Assembly: GCA_934157235.1 (NCBI GenBank)
Contig: CAKPHH010000006.1
Location: 30,626-94,625 of the forward strand
Length of the DNA: 64,000 nucleotides
Direction: 5' to 3'
Source: an uncultured Bacilli bacterium
Lineage (GTDB): Bacteria; Bacillota_I; Bacilli_A; RF39; UBA660
Shown here: piece by piece, positions 42,404-51,554 of the stretch
Position numbering within the stretch: the first letter of the stretch is position 1
How the letters are laid out: every line of letters starts with the position of its first letter
Position numbers and translations under genes: made by a program
Notes under the pieces: generated by a model
Database searches by the model: none
Told to the model about the DNA's origin: nothing
The model's input: the letters and a program-made list of their open reading frames with translations, nothing else

Positions 42404-42489
42404 TCGAACAATAGCACATTTTGTTGTAAAGGCTTAGTTTACATATTTTTCAACTCATTTGGTACATACTAAATTTAGTTGGTGATATT

Positions 42490-42741
42490 ATGAATAAATA
42501 CGAAGTAAATATTTATGAACAGATAGCTCTTAACATCAAAAAGTATAGAAAAATGGCTGGTATTACCCAAGCTGTTTTAGCTGAAAAAGTTGGCGTTTCG
42601 CATGAGTTTATTAGAAGAATTGAATCAAAGAAAGGTATAAAGACTTTTTCTATAGATACAATTTGGAAAATTTCTTTGGCTTTGGATGTTGATCCAGGAA
42701 AACTTTTTGAGATTGATATTGATGGGGTTGTTAATTCGTAA
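42490..42741 (+). CDS. Small XRE-family transcriptional regulator
   Basis: 83 residues, one HTH domain: TQAVLAEKVGVSHEFIRRIE is the core and the end LDVDPGKLFEIDIDG matches many short XRE proteins. GGTGAT precedes the ATG. It is divergent from dinB (132-base gap) and converges on gpmA through a shared terminator. Target unknown; the similar regulator at 7774 suggests a small family. Confidence 0.8.
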   Translation: MNKYEVNIYEQIALNIKKYRKMAGITQAVLAEKVGVSHEFIRRIESKKGIKTFSIDTIWKISLALDVDPGKLFEIDIDGVVNS

Positions 42742-42742
42742 A

Positions 42743-42782
42743 TAAAAAATAGGTAAAAATTTAATTTACCTATCTTTTTTTA
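42743..42782. terminator. Bidirectional terminator
   Basis: ATAGGTAAA pairs with TTTACCTAT (9 bp, seven-base loop); T6 on the + side and an A-run on the other. Between the XRE gene and gpmA. Confidence 0.8.
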
Positions 42783-42783
42783 T

Positions 42784-43479
42784 CTATTTTGTTTTCTTTA
42801 GGTAATAATGCTTTATTGGCTTTAGATTTTCATCTAATTCATAGCAGATTGGATTACCTGTTTCTATTTCTAATTGCATTATTTCTTCATCAGACATATT
42901 ATCTAAATATTTAATTAAGCCTCTTAAACTATTCCCGTGAGCAACTATTATAACTTTCTTATTTTCTAGAAGGTCTTTTTTTATGTCACTATTCCAATAT
43001 TTTATAACTCTTTCAACTGTGTCTATTAAGTTTTCAGTAGTTGGAATATCTTCTTTGGCTAAATCCTTGTACTTTGGATCATTACCTGGATAACGTTTGT
43101 CAGTTATTTCTAAGGCTGGTGGTCTTACATCAGCACTACGTCTCCATAGACGAACTTGCTCTTCGCCATATTTTTTTCTAGTATCATCTTTATTAAGGCC
43201 TTGTAGGGCACCATAGTGTCTTTCGTTTAGACGCCAACTATATTTTACAGGAATATTTTCATCCAATTCTTCTAAAATATAAGTTAGGGTATCGTTAGCT
43301 CTTTTTAAATATGAGGTATAAGCAACATCAAATGTATAACCTAGTTCTTTTAGAACTTGACCGGCTTCTTTAGCTTCTTTTATGCCTTGTTCAGATAAAC
43401 CTACGTCGGTCCAACCAGTAAATCTATTTTCTAGATTCCAAATACTTTGACCATGTCTTACTAATACTAATTTTATCAT
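42784..43479 (-). CDS. gpmA: 2,3-bisphosphoglycerate-dependent phosphoglycerate mutase
   Basis: 231 residues. Interconverts 3- and 2-phosphoglycerate through a phosphohistidine. LVRHGQSIWN holds the catalytic H9; RLNERHYGALQG and VAHGNSLRGLIKYL (second His) complete the site. Length fits the dimeric GpmA group. The ribosome site is weak: the AAAGGAAT is about 25 bases upstream. Confidence 0.95.
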   Translation of the reverse strand: MIKLVLVRHGQSIWNLENRFTGWTDVGLSEQGIKEAKEAGQVLKELGYTFDVAYTSYLKRANDTLTYILEELDENIPVKYSWRLNERHYGALQGLNKDDTRKKYGEEQVRLWRRSADVRPPALEITDKRYPGNDPKYKDLAKEDIPTTENLIDTVERVIKYWNSDIKKDLLENKKVIIVAHGNSLRGLIKYLDNMSDEEIMQLEIETGNPICYELDENLKPIKHYYLKKTK

Positions 43480-43518
43480 TTTTTCACATAATCAATTTTT
43501 TAGATTGATTCCTTTCTT

Positions 43519-44796
43519 TTAAATTTTTTTATCGTTTAAACAGAAGGCTGCATACACAGGAATGTATCTAACCTCTTTCTTGGTAGAAAAGTTGTTTTCT
43601 GTAATTCGATAGGCTTGTTGAGTTATATATTTCTTTATAAATACGGAAAGAGACTTTGCTTTAGACATACTCTTTGTTGCTATTTCGATTGGGATAATTT
43701 GTCCCATTCTATTTTGAATGACAAAGTTTACCTCAGCTTTTCCTTCTGATTGATAGTAGTATAGTGAATATCCCGCCTCCACTAAGGTTTTGGCTATATG
43801 GTTTTCATATAGTGTTTCTTTTAATTTTTCATCGGATATAAATTGTTTTAAGTTTAAATGTAACATTGTAAATAATAAGCCATCATCTGGAAGATATAGC
43901 TTAAAACTATCAGTCTCACGGCAACTACTTAATGGAGACTTAACATTTTTAATTTTGTAACTACGATATACTAGTTGATTGTTAACTAAGTAATTTATGG
44001 CAGATTCATATTCTTTAGCTCTTTTGCCTGTTCCCATACAACCATATTGGAACTTTTTATTTTCTTTACGTAATTGAGCAGGAATTGAATCTAATACTTC
44101 TATTCCTCTTGGAATATCTATTAAAATTTTATTTAAACTTATTTCTTTTTTATAAATATCGATTATTTTTTGTTTAATAGCGTCTATTTCATAAGCATTC
44201 TTACCATCGAGTTCTGCTTGAACTACTTCAGGAAGGCCTCCGGTTATTAGATATTCTTGAAATAAATCTAGAGCAACTTTATGGAAAGGACAAACTCTAT
44301 GCTTTGTATATGATTCTCTTATTAGGGTTGATAGAGCCTTTTCATCTTTAGCCCAACAATACTCTTCAAAATCCATTTCGTTCATGCCTTTGAATTGAAG
44401 TTCTTCACCCTTGAATTCACTTAGGCGTTCACGGCGTGATGTAATAGCGATTATATGATATTTACTATGTTCACTACCAAATAGTTTTAGAGCCTTTACG
44501 ATTTCTAAGCTATCTAGATTATCTAGGATTATTAAAGTATCCTCTTTTAGGATTGTTTCCCCTGATAAAAGGGAAAGATTTAAAATTATTTTGTCCGGAT
44601 TTTTTTCCTTAGTAAATATTTCAATAAGTTCTTTATTGTTTTCAGTATTAAAATACACAGTGTTTTTATATTCGTTCTTGGCAAAGTTTAAGACTGTGAA
44701 TGTTTTACCTATTTGTTTTGGACCATAGAGAATTAAAGGTTTCCTTATGATATCTTTTTGCCATTTTTTGAAAAAAGCTTCTATTTTACGTTCCAT
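43519..44796 (-). CDS. AAA+ ATPase with DUF4143-type C-terminal domain
   Basis: 425 residues. Walker A at GPKQIGKT (about residues 25-32), Walker B-like LIILDN (the usual Glu replaced by Asn), sensor-like IAITSRRERLSEF. The C-terminal part has the DUF4143 features EYLITGGLPEVV and the PD-(D/E)XK-like YYYQSEGKAEVNFVIQ ... IPIEIATKS. Members are widespread in gut bacteria; function unresolved, sometimes linked to defence or toxin roles. GAGGTAAC before the ATG. Stands alone between gpmA and spo0A. Confidence 0.8.
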   Translation of the reverse strand: MERKIEAFFKKWQKDIIRKPLILYGPKQIGKTFTVLNFAKNEYKNTVYFNTENNKELIEIFTKEKNPDKIILNLSLLSGETILKEDTLIILDNLDSLEIVKALKLFGSEHSKYHIIAITSRRERLSEFKGEELQFKGMNEMDFEEYCWAKDEKALSTLIRESYTKHRVCPFHKVALDLFQEYLITGGLPEVVQAELDGKNAYEIDAIKQKIIDIYKKEISLNKILIDIPRGIEVLDSIPAQLRKENKKFQYGCMGTGKRAKEYESAINYLVNNQLVYRSYKIKNVKSPLSSCRETDSFKLYLPDDGLLFTMLHLNLKQFISDEKLKETLYENHIAKTLVEAGYSLYYYQSEGKAEVNFVIQNRMGQIIPIEIATKSMSKAKSLSVFIKKYITQQAYRITENNFSTKKEVRYIPVYAAFCLNDKKI

Positions 44797-44865
44797 AAAC
44801 TGTTACCTCCGCACATATTTTATAAATTAAGTATACTTTTTTCTTGGCAATTAGTCAAGTTCCAT

Positions 44866-44894
44866 TGCAAAAGAAAAAGACTAATTTTAGTCTT
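44866..44894 (-). terminator. Terminator of spo0A
   Basis: AAGACTA pairs with TAGTCTT (four-base loop), then TTTTTCTTTT on the minus strand. It overlaps the stop codon. Confidence 0.75.
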
Positions 44895-45669
44895 AATTAT
44901 TAACTACTGATCTGTTAAACTCTAATCTTAATTTATCGGCTACAGTTACAATAAATTCTGAATTAGTCGGTTTAGCTTTATCTATATCTACACTATGTCC
45001 AAAAATATCTTCCATCAGTTGCCAATTACCTCTATTCCAACTGACTTCAATAGCATGTCTTATAGCTCTTTCAACTCTAGAGACTGTTGTGTTATACTTT
45101 TTAGCAATTTCTGGATATAGTTCTTTAGTTATTCCTCCTATAAGTTCTGGTCTTTCGTAGACGAGAATTATCCCTTCTCTAATATATTGATAACCTTTAA
45201 TATGTGATGGTACTCCTAGTTCATGTAAGGTATTAGTAATCGACTTTTGTAAACTGTTATGATATAAATCGAGATTACGACCATTTGGTTTTACGCCTTC
45301 ACGTAATTCAATGATGCGTTTTTCCAAATCAATCAGTTCAAATGGTTTTAATATGAAATAACTGACGCCCATCTCTGAAACTTTTCTGATCATATCTTGA
45401 GTATTGTACGATGTTAAAACAATAACATCTTTATCTATACCCTTTTTCTTCATATATTCTAAGACAGCCATTCCATCTTTATTAGGCATAATCAAATCTA
45501 GAAGTATAACATCATACTCATCTTTCTTTTTATCAACTAAAAGCATCCCTTCTGCTCCATCATAAGCTGTCAAGGCAACTTTAATATCGGCATTATTATC
45601 AAAATATTCCTTAATCATATCCACTAAACTTCTGTTATCGTCAATGATTAATAAACGTGTTTTCTCCAT
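44893..45669 (-). CDS. spo0A: Sporulation master regulator Spo0A
   Basis: 258 residues. Receiver domain with D10, D11 and phosphoacceptor D58 (VILLDLIMP), then T/S and K of the switch (VLTSYN, ILKPFE). After a linker (about 125-150) comes the Spo0A-specific DNA-binding domain; its recognition region TTVSRVERAIRHAIEVSWNR is almost the Bacillus sequence. ATG 45669 follows GAGGAGAA; an earlier in-frame ATG lies within that site. In Bacillus it sits next to spoIVB; here its neighbours are tpiA and an AAA ATPase. Strong sign that the organism, or a recent ancestor, forms spores. Confidence 0.95.
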   Translation of the reverse strand: MEKTRLLIIDDNRSLVDMIKEYFDNNADIKVALTAYDGAEGMLLVDKKKDEYDVILLDLIMPNKDGMAVLEYMKKKGIDKDVIVLTSYNTQDMIRKVSEMGVSYFILKPFELIDLEKRIIELREGVKPNGRNLDLYHNSLQKSITNTLHELGVPSHIKGYQYIREGIILVYERPELIGGITKELYPEIAKKYNTTVSRVERAIRHAIEVSWNRGNWQLMEDIFGHSVDIDKAKPTNSEFIVTVADKLRLEFNRSVVNN

Positions 45670-45730
45670 CTTTTCTCCTCTCATATACTACCACGCATTT
45701 TAATTATATAACATTGTTCGATAAATTGAT

Positions 45731-45765
45731 AGAAAAAAAAAAGACAACTTTTGTCGAAAGTGTCT
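45731..45765 (-). terminator. Terminator of tpiA
   Basis: AGACACTTT pairs with AAAGTTGTCT with one mismatch, followed by T10 on the minus strand; it separates tpiA from spo0A. Confidence 0.75.
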
Positions 45766-45772
45766 AATTTGT

Positions 45773-46471
45773 CTATTTTTCAATTTTATCAATTAATATT
45801 TGAACTTTATCTAGCTGAAGACTTAATCCGCCAAGAAGGTAACCATCTACAGCATTTTCTTGGGTAAGCTTTTCAATATTTTCAAGAGTAACACTACCTC
45901 CGTATAGAACTAAATTGTTGGGATAAGTTTCCTTTATTTTAGTAACTATACTTTCTATTTCAGTTGAGGTAGGAATGAGACCGGTACCAATGGACCAAAC
46001 TGGTTCATAAGCGATGATGACCTTTTTTAATTCTTCTTCAGTTAAACCGATTAGAGCCTCTTGTAACTCTTGATAGATAACTGTATGAGCAGTGTTTTTT
46101 TCCTCTTTTGTTTCCCCAATACATAAGATAGGAATTATTCCTTGATTTAGGAGATTTTTAATTTTATTTCTTATTTCGATATTTGTTTCATGCTGTTCTT
46201 TTCTTCTTTCAGAGTGACCTACTAAACAATAGCTAACGCCTAATTGTCTTAGTTGAGAAGCAGATACTTCACCAGTATGTGGACCCATTTCATACATACT
46301 TACATTTTGACTTCCTAGAGAAATGTTTGGAATGTTTGCTGCAGCTAGGTATATATTAGATGGTATTAAAATTACATTGCTGGTTTTAAAGTTTAGTTTT
46401 TGAATATCCTCTTGATACTTCAAAAATTCTTCTTTAGTAAGATTACTTTTATTGTTAAGAGCAATTATCAT
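45773..46471 (-). CDS. tpiA: Triosephosphate isomerase, slightly short
   Basis: 232 residues (usual 250). The catalytic pieces are kept: N6 and K8 at the start (LNNKSN replaces NWKMN), His in VGHSERR, Glu in AYEPVWSIGTG, and the phosphate loops LYGGSV and GYLLGG. The shortfall is mainly in the loops of the first half. Two bases after the glycosyltransferase gene, so expressed with it. Confidence 0.93.
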   Translation of the reverse strand: MIIALNNKSNLTKEEFLKYQEDIQKLNFKTSNVILIPSNIYLAAANIPNISLGSQNVSMYEMGPHTGEVSASQLRQLGVSYCLVGHSERRKEQHETNIEIRNKIKNLLNQGIIPILCIGETKEEKNTAHTVIYQELQEALIGLTEEELKKVIIAYEPVWSIGTGLIPTSTEIESIVTKIKETYPNNLVLYGGSVTLENIEKLTQENAVDGYLLGGLSLQLDKVQILIDKIEK

Positions 46472-46472
46472 T

Positions 46473-47702
46473 TTATTCTCCTTTTATTTTCTTTGATATT
46501 TTTGAAATAAGGCCAAATCTATCTTCTGCCTTTTTATCTAGAATGGCCCTTTTATATACTTCAAGAACTCTTTCGGCATAACTAGTAGAACTGCAATGCT
46601 CAGCTTGAATTCTGGCCTGATTGTTGTATTTTTGTAATAAGGCGTTGTCTTTATATAAAGTTAGGACCTGATTTACAAATTCATCTTCATCATTAAAGAT
46701 TAGACCATTTAATTCATGGGTTACGGTACCTAAGAAAGATTCATCTTTTATGCATAAAGGTACAACACTAGCAGCCATAGCTTCGATAACGGTTAGTCCT
46801 TGAGTTTCGGTAGTTGAAGCGGTTGCGAAGACATTAGCACAATGATAATAGAAAGGCATTTCTTCCCAAGCAGCTTTACCATTAAAAATGACGTTAGAAG
46901 AAATGTTTAAGTCACGAGCCATTTCTTCATAATGTTCTTTATCTGGACCATCACCAACGATAAGTAATTTAATATTTTTATATTTAGCCATTAGTTTCTT
47001 TTCGGCATTTAAAAGAAATTCTACATTTTTTTCAGCAGCTAGTCTGCCTACAAAAAGAATAACAAAATCCTTTTTTTGGAGTTTTAATTTTTTACGAAGA
47101 GCTTGAACATAACTTTTATCCACATTTTCTGTGTAAAACCTATCTACTTCGATACCAGTTGGAACAATATGAATATTCTTTTTAAACTCATACTTTTCTT
47201 TAAATAATTTATAAATTTTATTTGTTGGAACAATTAATTCATTTGCGGTTTTATCACAGTAGAACTTTGTTAGGTACTCAACTATTTTTTTACTAGACTT
47301 ATCAAAATAACCATGCGTTATATAGTGAGTGTAATCCTCATATAAAGTATGGTAAGTATGAACTAGAGGTATATCAAATTGCTTAGCAAGAAGTCTGGCT
47401 AAAATACCAATACCAAATTCTGTATGAGAATGAATAACATCAAGATTCCAACTTTTCATAGTATTTATCATTGTTAAAGGATAGATTCTACTTAAACGAT
47501 AATCATAAATACCGACAGGAATACCTGGTACTTTTACTATTCTATTTTCAACATCATATTCGTATTTTAGAGCGTTATTACTAACAGTTACCACATATAC
47601 GATGTGACCTTTTTTTTCTAGAGCTTTTTTCAACATAGCAACACTTGTTGAAACGCCATTTATATATGGAGGATATGAGTCCGTAAATAAACCTATGCGC
47701 AT
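46473..47702 (-). CDS. GT4-family glycosyltransferase, diacylglycerol glucosyltransferase type
   Basis: 409 residues. N-terminal MRIGLFTDSYPPYINGVSTS and IHSHTEFGIGILARL are typical of alpha-glucosyl-diacylglycerol synthases; the GT-B C-half has FVGRLAAEKNVEFLL, VGDGPDKEHYEEMA and the ExxxE motif region STTETQGLTVIEAMA. Probably transfers a sugar from UDP-sugar to a membrane lipid. It overlaps the flippase-like gene by ten bases, so the two act together in glycolipid or teichoic-acid anchor synthesis. Confidence 0.85.
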   Translation of the reverse strand: MRIGLFTDSYPPYINGVSTSVAMLKKALEKKGHIVYVVTVSNNALKYEYDVENRIVKVPGIPVGIYDYRLSRIYPLTMINTMKSWNLDVIHSHTEFGIGILARLLAKQFDIPLVHTYHTLYEDYTHYITHGYFDKSSKKIVEYLTKFYCDKTANELIVPTNKIYKLFKEKYEFKKNIHIVPTGIEVDRFYTENVDKSYVQALRKKLKLQKKDFVILFVGRLAAEKNVEFLLNAEKKLMAKYKNIKLLIVGDGPDKEHYEEMARDLNISSNVIFNGKAAWEEMPFYYHCANVFATASTTETQGLTVIEAMAASVVPLCIKDESFLGTVTHELNGLIFNDEDEFVNQVLTLYKDNALLQKYNNQARIQAEHCSSTSYAERVLEVYKRAILDKKAEDRFGLISKISKKIKGE

Positions 47703-48715
47703 TTTTCTTCACCTTTCTTTTCTGTACTAAATAAGATACCACCTAAAATCATACCTAAATAATATGTTATAAAACGCCAAGTCAATAAAAGCGAATTTAA
47801 TAAGACTACTGGCATAAAATTACCGAAGAACTTAATAAATCCATATTCTATGCCGCCTGATGCTCCAGGGATTGGGACAAATGATCCCATTAAAAGAACA
47901 TAGGCAGATGAGACAATAGCACTCATAGGAGTTAGACTGGTAAAATCATGAAGACCATACATAATAAATAAAGGAATTATATATAGACAAGTTAGACTTA
48001 TTAAATTAATAACAACACCTAAGATAAAGATTCCTTTACGATGAAGAAGATTTTTGGAAATATAATGAAATTCCTCAAGCTTTTCAATCCAGTTTGCCTC
48101 TACTTTGTCAATATTTTTTATTGTTTTTACTTTACCAAGTACTTTTATGATGAACTTAGAAACTTTTTTGGTGACTTTTTTAGATAACATAATAGCATAT
48201 AGGGCAACAGCAACTAGAATGTTTATAATGAAGCCTAATAAGACTAGGTGTTGAAGGATAGCGACTTTAGGAAATAAATCAAAAATCCAGTTACAGGTTA
48301 CGGCTATGGCACCATATATTACTAGGGCTGTTTGATAAAAGATAAAGTTTTCTATAGTGACACTTGTGGCTTTACTTACTTTGATTTTATGTTCTGCTAT
48401 CATGTATACTTCCATAGGTTGACCACCAGTTGAGAAAGGGGTTATACCGTTAAAGAATTGTGTTATTATATTATGTTTGATAGCTTCTTTAAAAGATAAT
48501 TTGTCTTTTTCATCAACACATTTATATATGATATAAGCTTTTAATATTATATAAAGAAAGTATAAAAGAATAGCAATTAAAAGATAAAAGATATTAATTT
48601 TAGAGAGTGTTGCAAAGATTTCACCGGCACTATCTTTTAAGACTAAAAACAATACAATTAAGGTTATTAGTAATAAGATTATGCTATTTTTTTTAATGTT
48701 TTTTATTGTTTCCAT
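47693..48715 (-). CDS. Flippase-like (MprF/UPF0104) membrane protein
   Basis: 340 residues with about eight transmembrane helices. The pattern ITQFFNGITPFSTGGQPMEVYM and PIPGASGGIEYGF is that of the lysylphosphatidylglycerol synthase transmembrane family (YbhN-like). No synthetase domain, so it may move or present glycolipids rather than make lysyl-PG. Overlaps the genes on both sides. Confidence 0.85.
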   Translation of the reverse strand: METIKNIKKNSIILLLITLIVLFLVLKDSAGEIFATLSKINIFYLLIAILLYFLYIILKAYIIYKCVDEKDKLSFKEAIKHNIITQFFNGITPFSTGGQPMEVYMIAEHKIKVSKATSVTIENFIFYQTALVIYGAIAVTCNWIFDLFPKVAILQHLVLLGFIINILVAVALYAIMLSKKVTKKVSKFIIKVLGKVKTIKNIDKVEANWIEKLEEFHYISKNLLHRKGIFILGVVINLISLTCLYIIPLFIMYGLHDFTSLTPMSAIVSSAYVLLMGSFVPIPGASGGIEYGFIKFFGNFMPVVLLNSLLLTWRFITYYLGMILGGILFSTEKKGEEKCA

Positions 48716-49205
48716 CTGATATAAACCTTCCCATCGTAATGTAATTTTGTTTATCTGTCATATAATGTGTTTGACCATCGTCATCACCTAAATATTCATA
48801 ACCATTTTCAGCTAGTGATAGAGCAGTTTGACCATCACTATCATCAAGCACGATAAAAACCTCTTCCATTCCTAAGCCTTGTTCTTCAAAAGCATAGGCT
48901 GTTACAGCTTGAAGTAAGCGTATTGTTTGTTTAGGAGAGGTTGTGGGTAATAAAGTTAAGTAACAATCCCTTCTATCTTTATAAGCTTGAAGTTGGCAAC
49001 CGGCTAAAAGAGTGTCATCTTCCCTAAGAAAAAGAAATTGTTCAATTTCATTTTGAGCGGTAAGAGACGTTTTTAAGGAAGCGGCAGCACTAGCCATCAG
49101 TTGAGATGTTACTGACCCTTCTAAATTATAATCAGCCTCGTATTTTTTTATAATATTTAAACAATCTTTATCATATGGATTAGCAATGTAAAGACTCTTT
49201 GCCAT
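48693..49205 (-). CDS. GNAT-like protein, possibly inactive
   Basis: 170 residues. The order of strands and the segment QTIRLLQAVTAYAFEEQGLGMEEVFIVL resemble an acetyltransferase fold, with DSDGQTALSLAENGYEYLGD at the C-terminus, but the acetyl-CoA loop (Q/RxxGxG/A) is not clear. Could be a degenerate GNAT. Start at ATG 49205; AGGTGACC lies upstream, overlapping the GTG three codons earlier. Between pgk (9 bases) and the flippase gene. Confidence 0.55.
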   Translation of the reverse strand: MAKSLYIANPYDKDCLNIIKKYEADYNLEGSVTSQLMASAAASLKTSLTAQNEIEQFLFLREDDTLLAGCQLQAYKDRRDCYLTLLPTTSPKQTIRLLQAVTAYAFEEQGLGMEEVFIVLDDSDGQTALSLAENGYEYLGDDDGQTHYMTDKQNYITMGRFISDGNNKKH

Positions 49206-49214
49206 AAAGGTCAC

Positions 49215-50387
49215 CTACTTTATAACTTCAATTCCTGGTAACTTTTTACCTTCTAAATACTCTAGAGTTGCTCCTCCACCAGTAGAGGCATGATATACTT
49301 TGTCCTTATATCCTAAAGTTGAAGCCGCAGCAACGATATCGCCACCGCCTAAAATAACTTTTATATTATTGTCAACAAGATATTTTAAAATTTCTTTGGT
49401 GCCTGTTTGATATTTAGTAAATTCGTAAACGCCTAATGGACCATTCCATACTACCATTTTAGCATCTATTAGGTGTTTTTCAAATAGTTTAATGGTTTTT
49501 TCACCGATATCTAGACCCATTTCATTATATTCAAACTCAGTTATATCTTTATTTTTGCTCTCTGTATCATTTGAGTATTCTGTAGAAGTTTGAAAATCAA
49601 CCGGTAGAATGATTTTATCAGGATGCTCTTTTAGGACTTTTGTACAGAAGTCAAGACTTTCTTGGTCTAAAAGAGAAGTTCCAATTTCGTAGCCTTCAGC
49701 TTTTAAGAAGGTAAAGGCCATTCCTCCACCAATTAATATTTTATCAGCTTTAGTTACTAAGTTTTCGATTACACCAATTTTGTCTGATACTTTTGCACCA
49801 CCTAAGATTACAATAAATGGATGCTCAGGATCATTTAATTCACTTAATGCAGTTAATTCTTCCTTTATTAAGAAACCAAAGGCAGATGGTAAGTTACTAG
49901 CTATGCCAACATTTGAGGCATGAGCCCTGTGAATTGTTCCAAAGGCATCGTTGATAAAGATGTCACCTAGAGAAGCCCAATACTTACCAAGTTCTGCATC
50001 ATTAGAGCTTTCCTTTTTACCTTCTAAATCTTCATATCGAGTATTTTGTAAAAGGACTATATCTGATGGGGACATATTATTGATAGCTTTCTCTACTTCT
50101 TCGCCTCTAGTTTTAGGAATGAATAAAACCTTTTTTTGTAGTAGTTCACTTAATCTAGTAGCAACTGGAGCTAAATCATTTTTAGCTAAATCGCTTTCTT
50201 CTTTGATACGTCCCAAATGAGATAAAAGAATTATTTTAGCATGATGTTCTAAACAATAGTTTATTGTTTTCAAACTGGCTTTAATTCTAGTATCATCAAT
50301 AATCTTACCTTCTTTGATAGGTACATTAAAATCACATCTTATTATTACTCTTTTATTTTCAATATTCATATCTTCTATAGTTTTCAT
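49215..50387 (-). CDS. pgk: Phosphoglycerate kinase
   Basis: 390 residues. RCDFNVPIKEGKIIDDTRI, LSHLGR, HRAHASNVGIAS and the nucleotide end GGGDIVAAASTLG with TGGGATLEYLEGK, all complete. Makes ATP from 1,3-bisphosphoglycerate. Separated from gapA by a terminator. Confidence 0.97.
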   Translation of the reverse strand: MKTIEDMNIENKRVIIRCDFNVPIKEGKIIDDTRIKASLKTINYCLEHHAKIILLSHLGRIKEESDLAKNDLAPVATRLSELLQKKVLFIPKTRGEEVEKAINNMSPSDIVLLQNTRYEDLEGKKESSNDAELGKYWASLGDIFINDAFGTIHRAHASNVGIASNLPSAFGFLIKEELTALSELNDPEHPFIVILGGAKVSDKIGVIENLVTKADKILIGGGMAFTFLKAEGYEIGTSLLDQESLDFCTKVLKEHPDKIILPVDFQTSTEYSNDTESKNKDITEFEYNEMGLDIGEKTIKLFEKHLIDAKMVVWNGPLGVYEFTKYQTGTKEILKYLVDNNIKVILGGGDIVAAASTLGYKDKVYHASTGGGATLEYLEGKKLPGIEVIK

Positions 50388-50430
50388 AGGCTAATCCTCC
50401 TGTCTTATTATGAGTATACCATTTTTGACT

Positions 50431-50460
50431 AATAAAAAAAAGAAGTTGACTTCTTTTTTA
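50431..50460 (-). terminator. Terminator of gapA
   Basis: AAGAAGT pairs with ACTTCTT around two bases, then T8 on the minus strand. The very small loop makes the fold tight; it lies 14 bases after the gapA stop. Confidence 0.7.
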
Positions 50461-50474
50461 CAAATTTGATTTGC

Positions 50475-51479
50475 TTATTTTTCCATTAAATATTTAGCTG
50501 TTCTTACCATTTGCGCTGTATAACCCATTTCATTGTCATACCAAGCTACTATTTTTACCATTTGTTTGCCATCTACATCTAAAACATTAGTAGATAGGCC
50601 ATCAACAACGGAACCAGCACGTCTTCCAATAACATCACTTGATACAATTGGATCATCAGTATATTCAAGTGTTTCATTAGTAGCATCTTTTAAAGCAGCA
50701 TTGATTTCTTCAGCCGTAGTATTTTTCTTTAATTCTAATACTAAGTCTACAACTGATCCTGTTGGTACAGGAACACGCATAGCAACACCAGCTAGTTTTC
50801 CTTCTAGATTAGGACAAACTTTTCCAATAGCGGAAGCTGCTCCAGTTGAAGCTGGAACAATATTGGCAGCACAGGCTCTACCACGACGAGCCTTGATACC
50901 TTTTTTATGAGCAATATCAAGTGTTGCTTGATCGTTAGTATAAGCATGAACTGTTGTCATATAACCTTTTTCAATACCAAATACTTTATCAATAACATTA
51001 ACAACAGGGGCTAAGCAGTTGGTTGTACAACTTGCGGCAGAGATGATCTTTTCATCTCCTGTTAAAGTTTCATGATTAACATTATATACAATAGTTTTAA
51101 CATCACCTTTAGCTGGTGCAGATATTATTACTTTTTTAGCTCCGGCATTTATATGAGCCATAGCTTTTTCATATGAAGTGAATAGTCCTGTACATTCTAA
51201 TACAACATCAATGTTTAAATCTTTCCATGGTAACATAGCAGGATCTTTTTCACAATAAACACGTACTTTTCTTCCACCAATTATAATGTATTCTCCTTCT
51301 GAAGTTATTTCATCGATACGATAATTTCTATGATTTGTATCATATTTTAATAGGTATGCTAATTGTTCAGCATCTGTTAAATCATTTATAGCGACTACTT
51401 CATAGTCTTTATCTTCTTCCATTAATCTAAATGCTAAACGACCAATTCTTCCAAAGCCATTTATTGCAACTCTTATCAT
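50475..51479 (-). CDS. gapA: Glyceraldehyde-3-phosphate dehydrogenase
   Basis: 334 residues. NAD-binding INGFGRIGRL, catalytic Cys in SAASCTTNCLAP, partner His in TVHAYTNDQ and the end SWYDNE-like VAWYDNEMGYTAQ. An Asp at the end of strand two (AINDLTD) points to NAD rather than NADP. Own promoter at 51502-51530. Confidence 0.97.
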   Translation of the reverse strand: MIRVAINGFGRIGRLAFRLMEEDKDYEVVAINDLTDAEQLAYLLKYDTNHRNYRIDEITSEGEYIIIGGRKVRVYCEKDPAMLPWKDLNIDVVLECTGLFTSYEKAMAHINAGAKKVIISAPAKGDVKTIVYNVNHETLTGDEKIISAASCTTNCLAPVVNVIDKVFGIEKGYMTTVHAYTNDQATLDIAHKKGIKARRGRACAANIVPASTGAASAIGKVCPNLEGKLAGVAMRVPVPTGSVVDLVLELKKNTTAEEINAALKDATNETLEYTDDPIVSSDVIGRRAGSVVDGLSTNVLDVDGKQMVKIVAWYDNEMGYTAQMVRTAKYLMEK

Positions 51480-51501
51480 TATTTATCCTCCTTATATTAC
51501 T

Positions 51502-51530
51502 ATTATATAGTCTTATATTTTTTGGTTCAA
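51502..51530 (-). promoter_or_regulatory. SigA-type promoter of gapA
   Basis: On the minus strand TTGAAC, 17-base spacer, TATAAT, 23 bases before the gapA start. Confidence 0.8.
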
Positions 51531-51554
51531 TATATTCATCTTTTATTTACACTT

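Noticed and set aside
42358..42489. LexA/SOS box upstream of the dinB-like gene, and likewise uvrA and uvrB
   Set aside because: No CGAAC-N4-GTTCG-type dyad found; only half sites.
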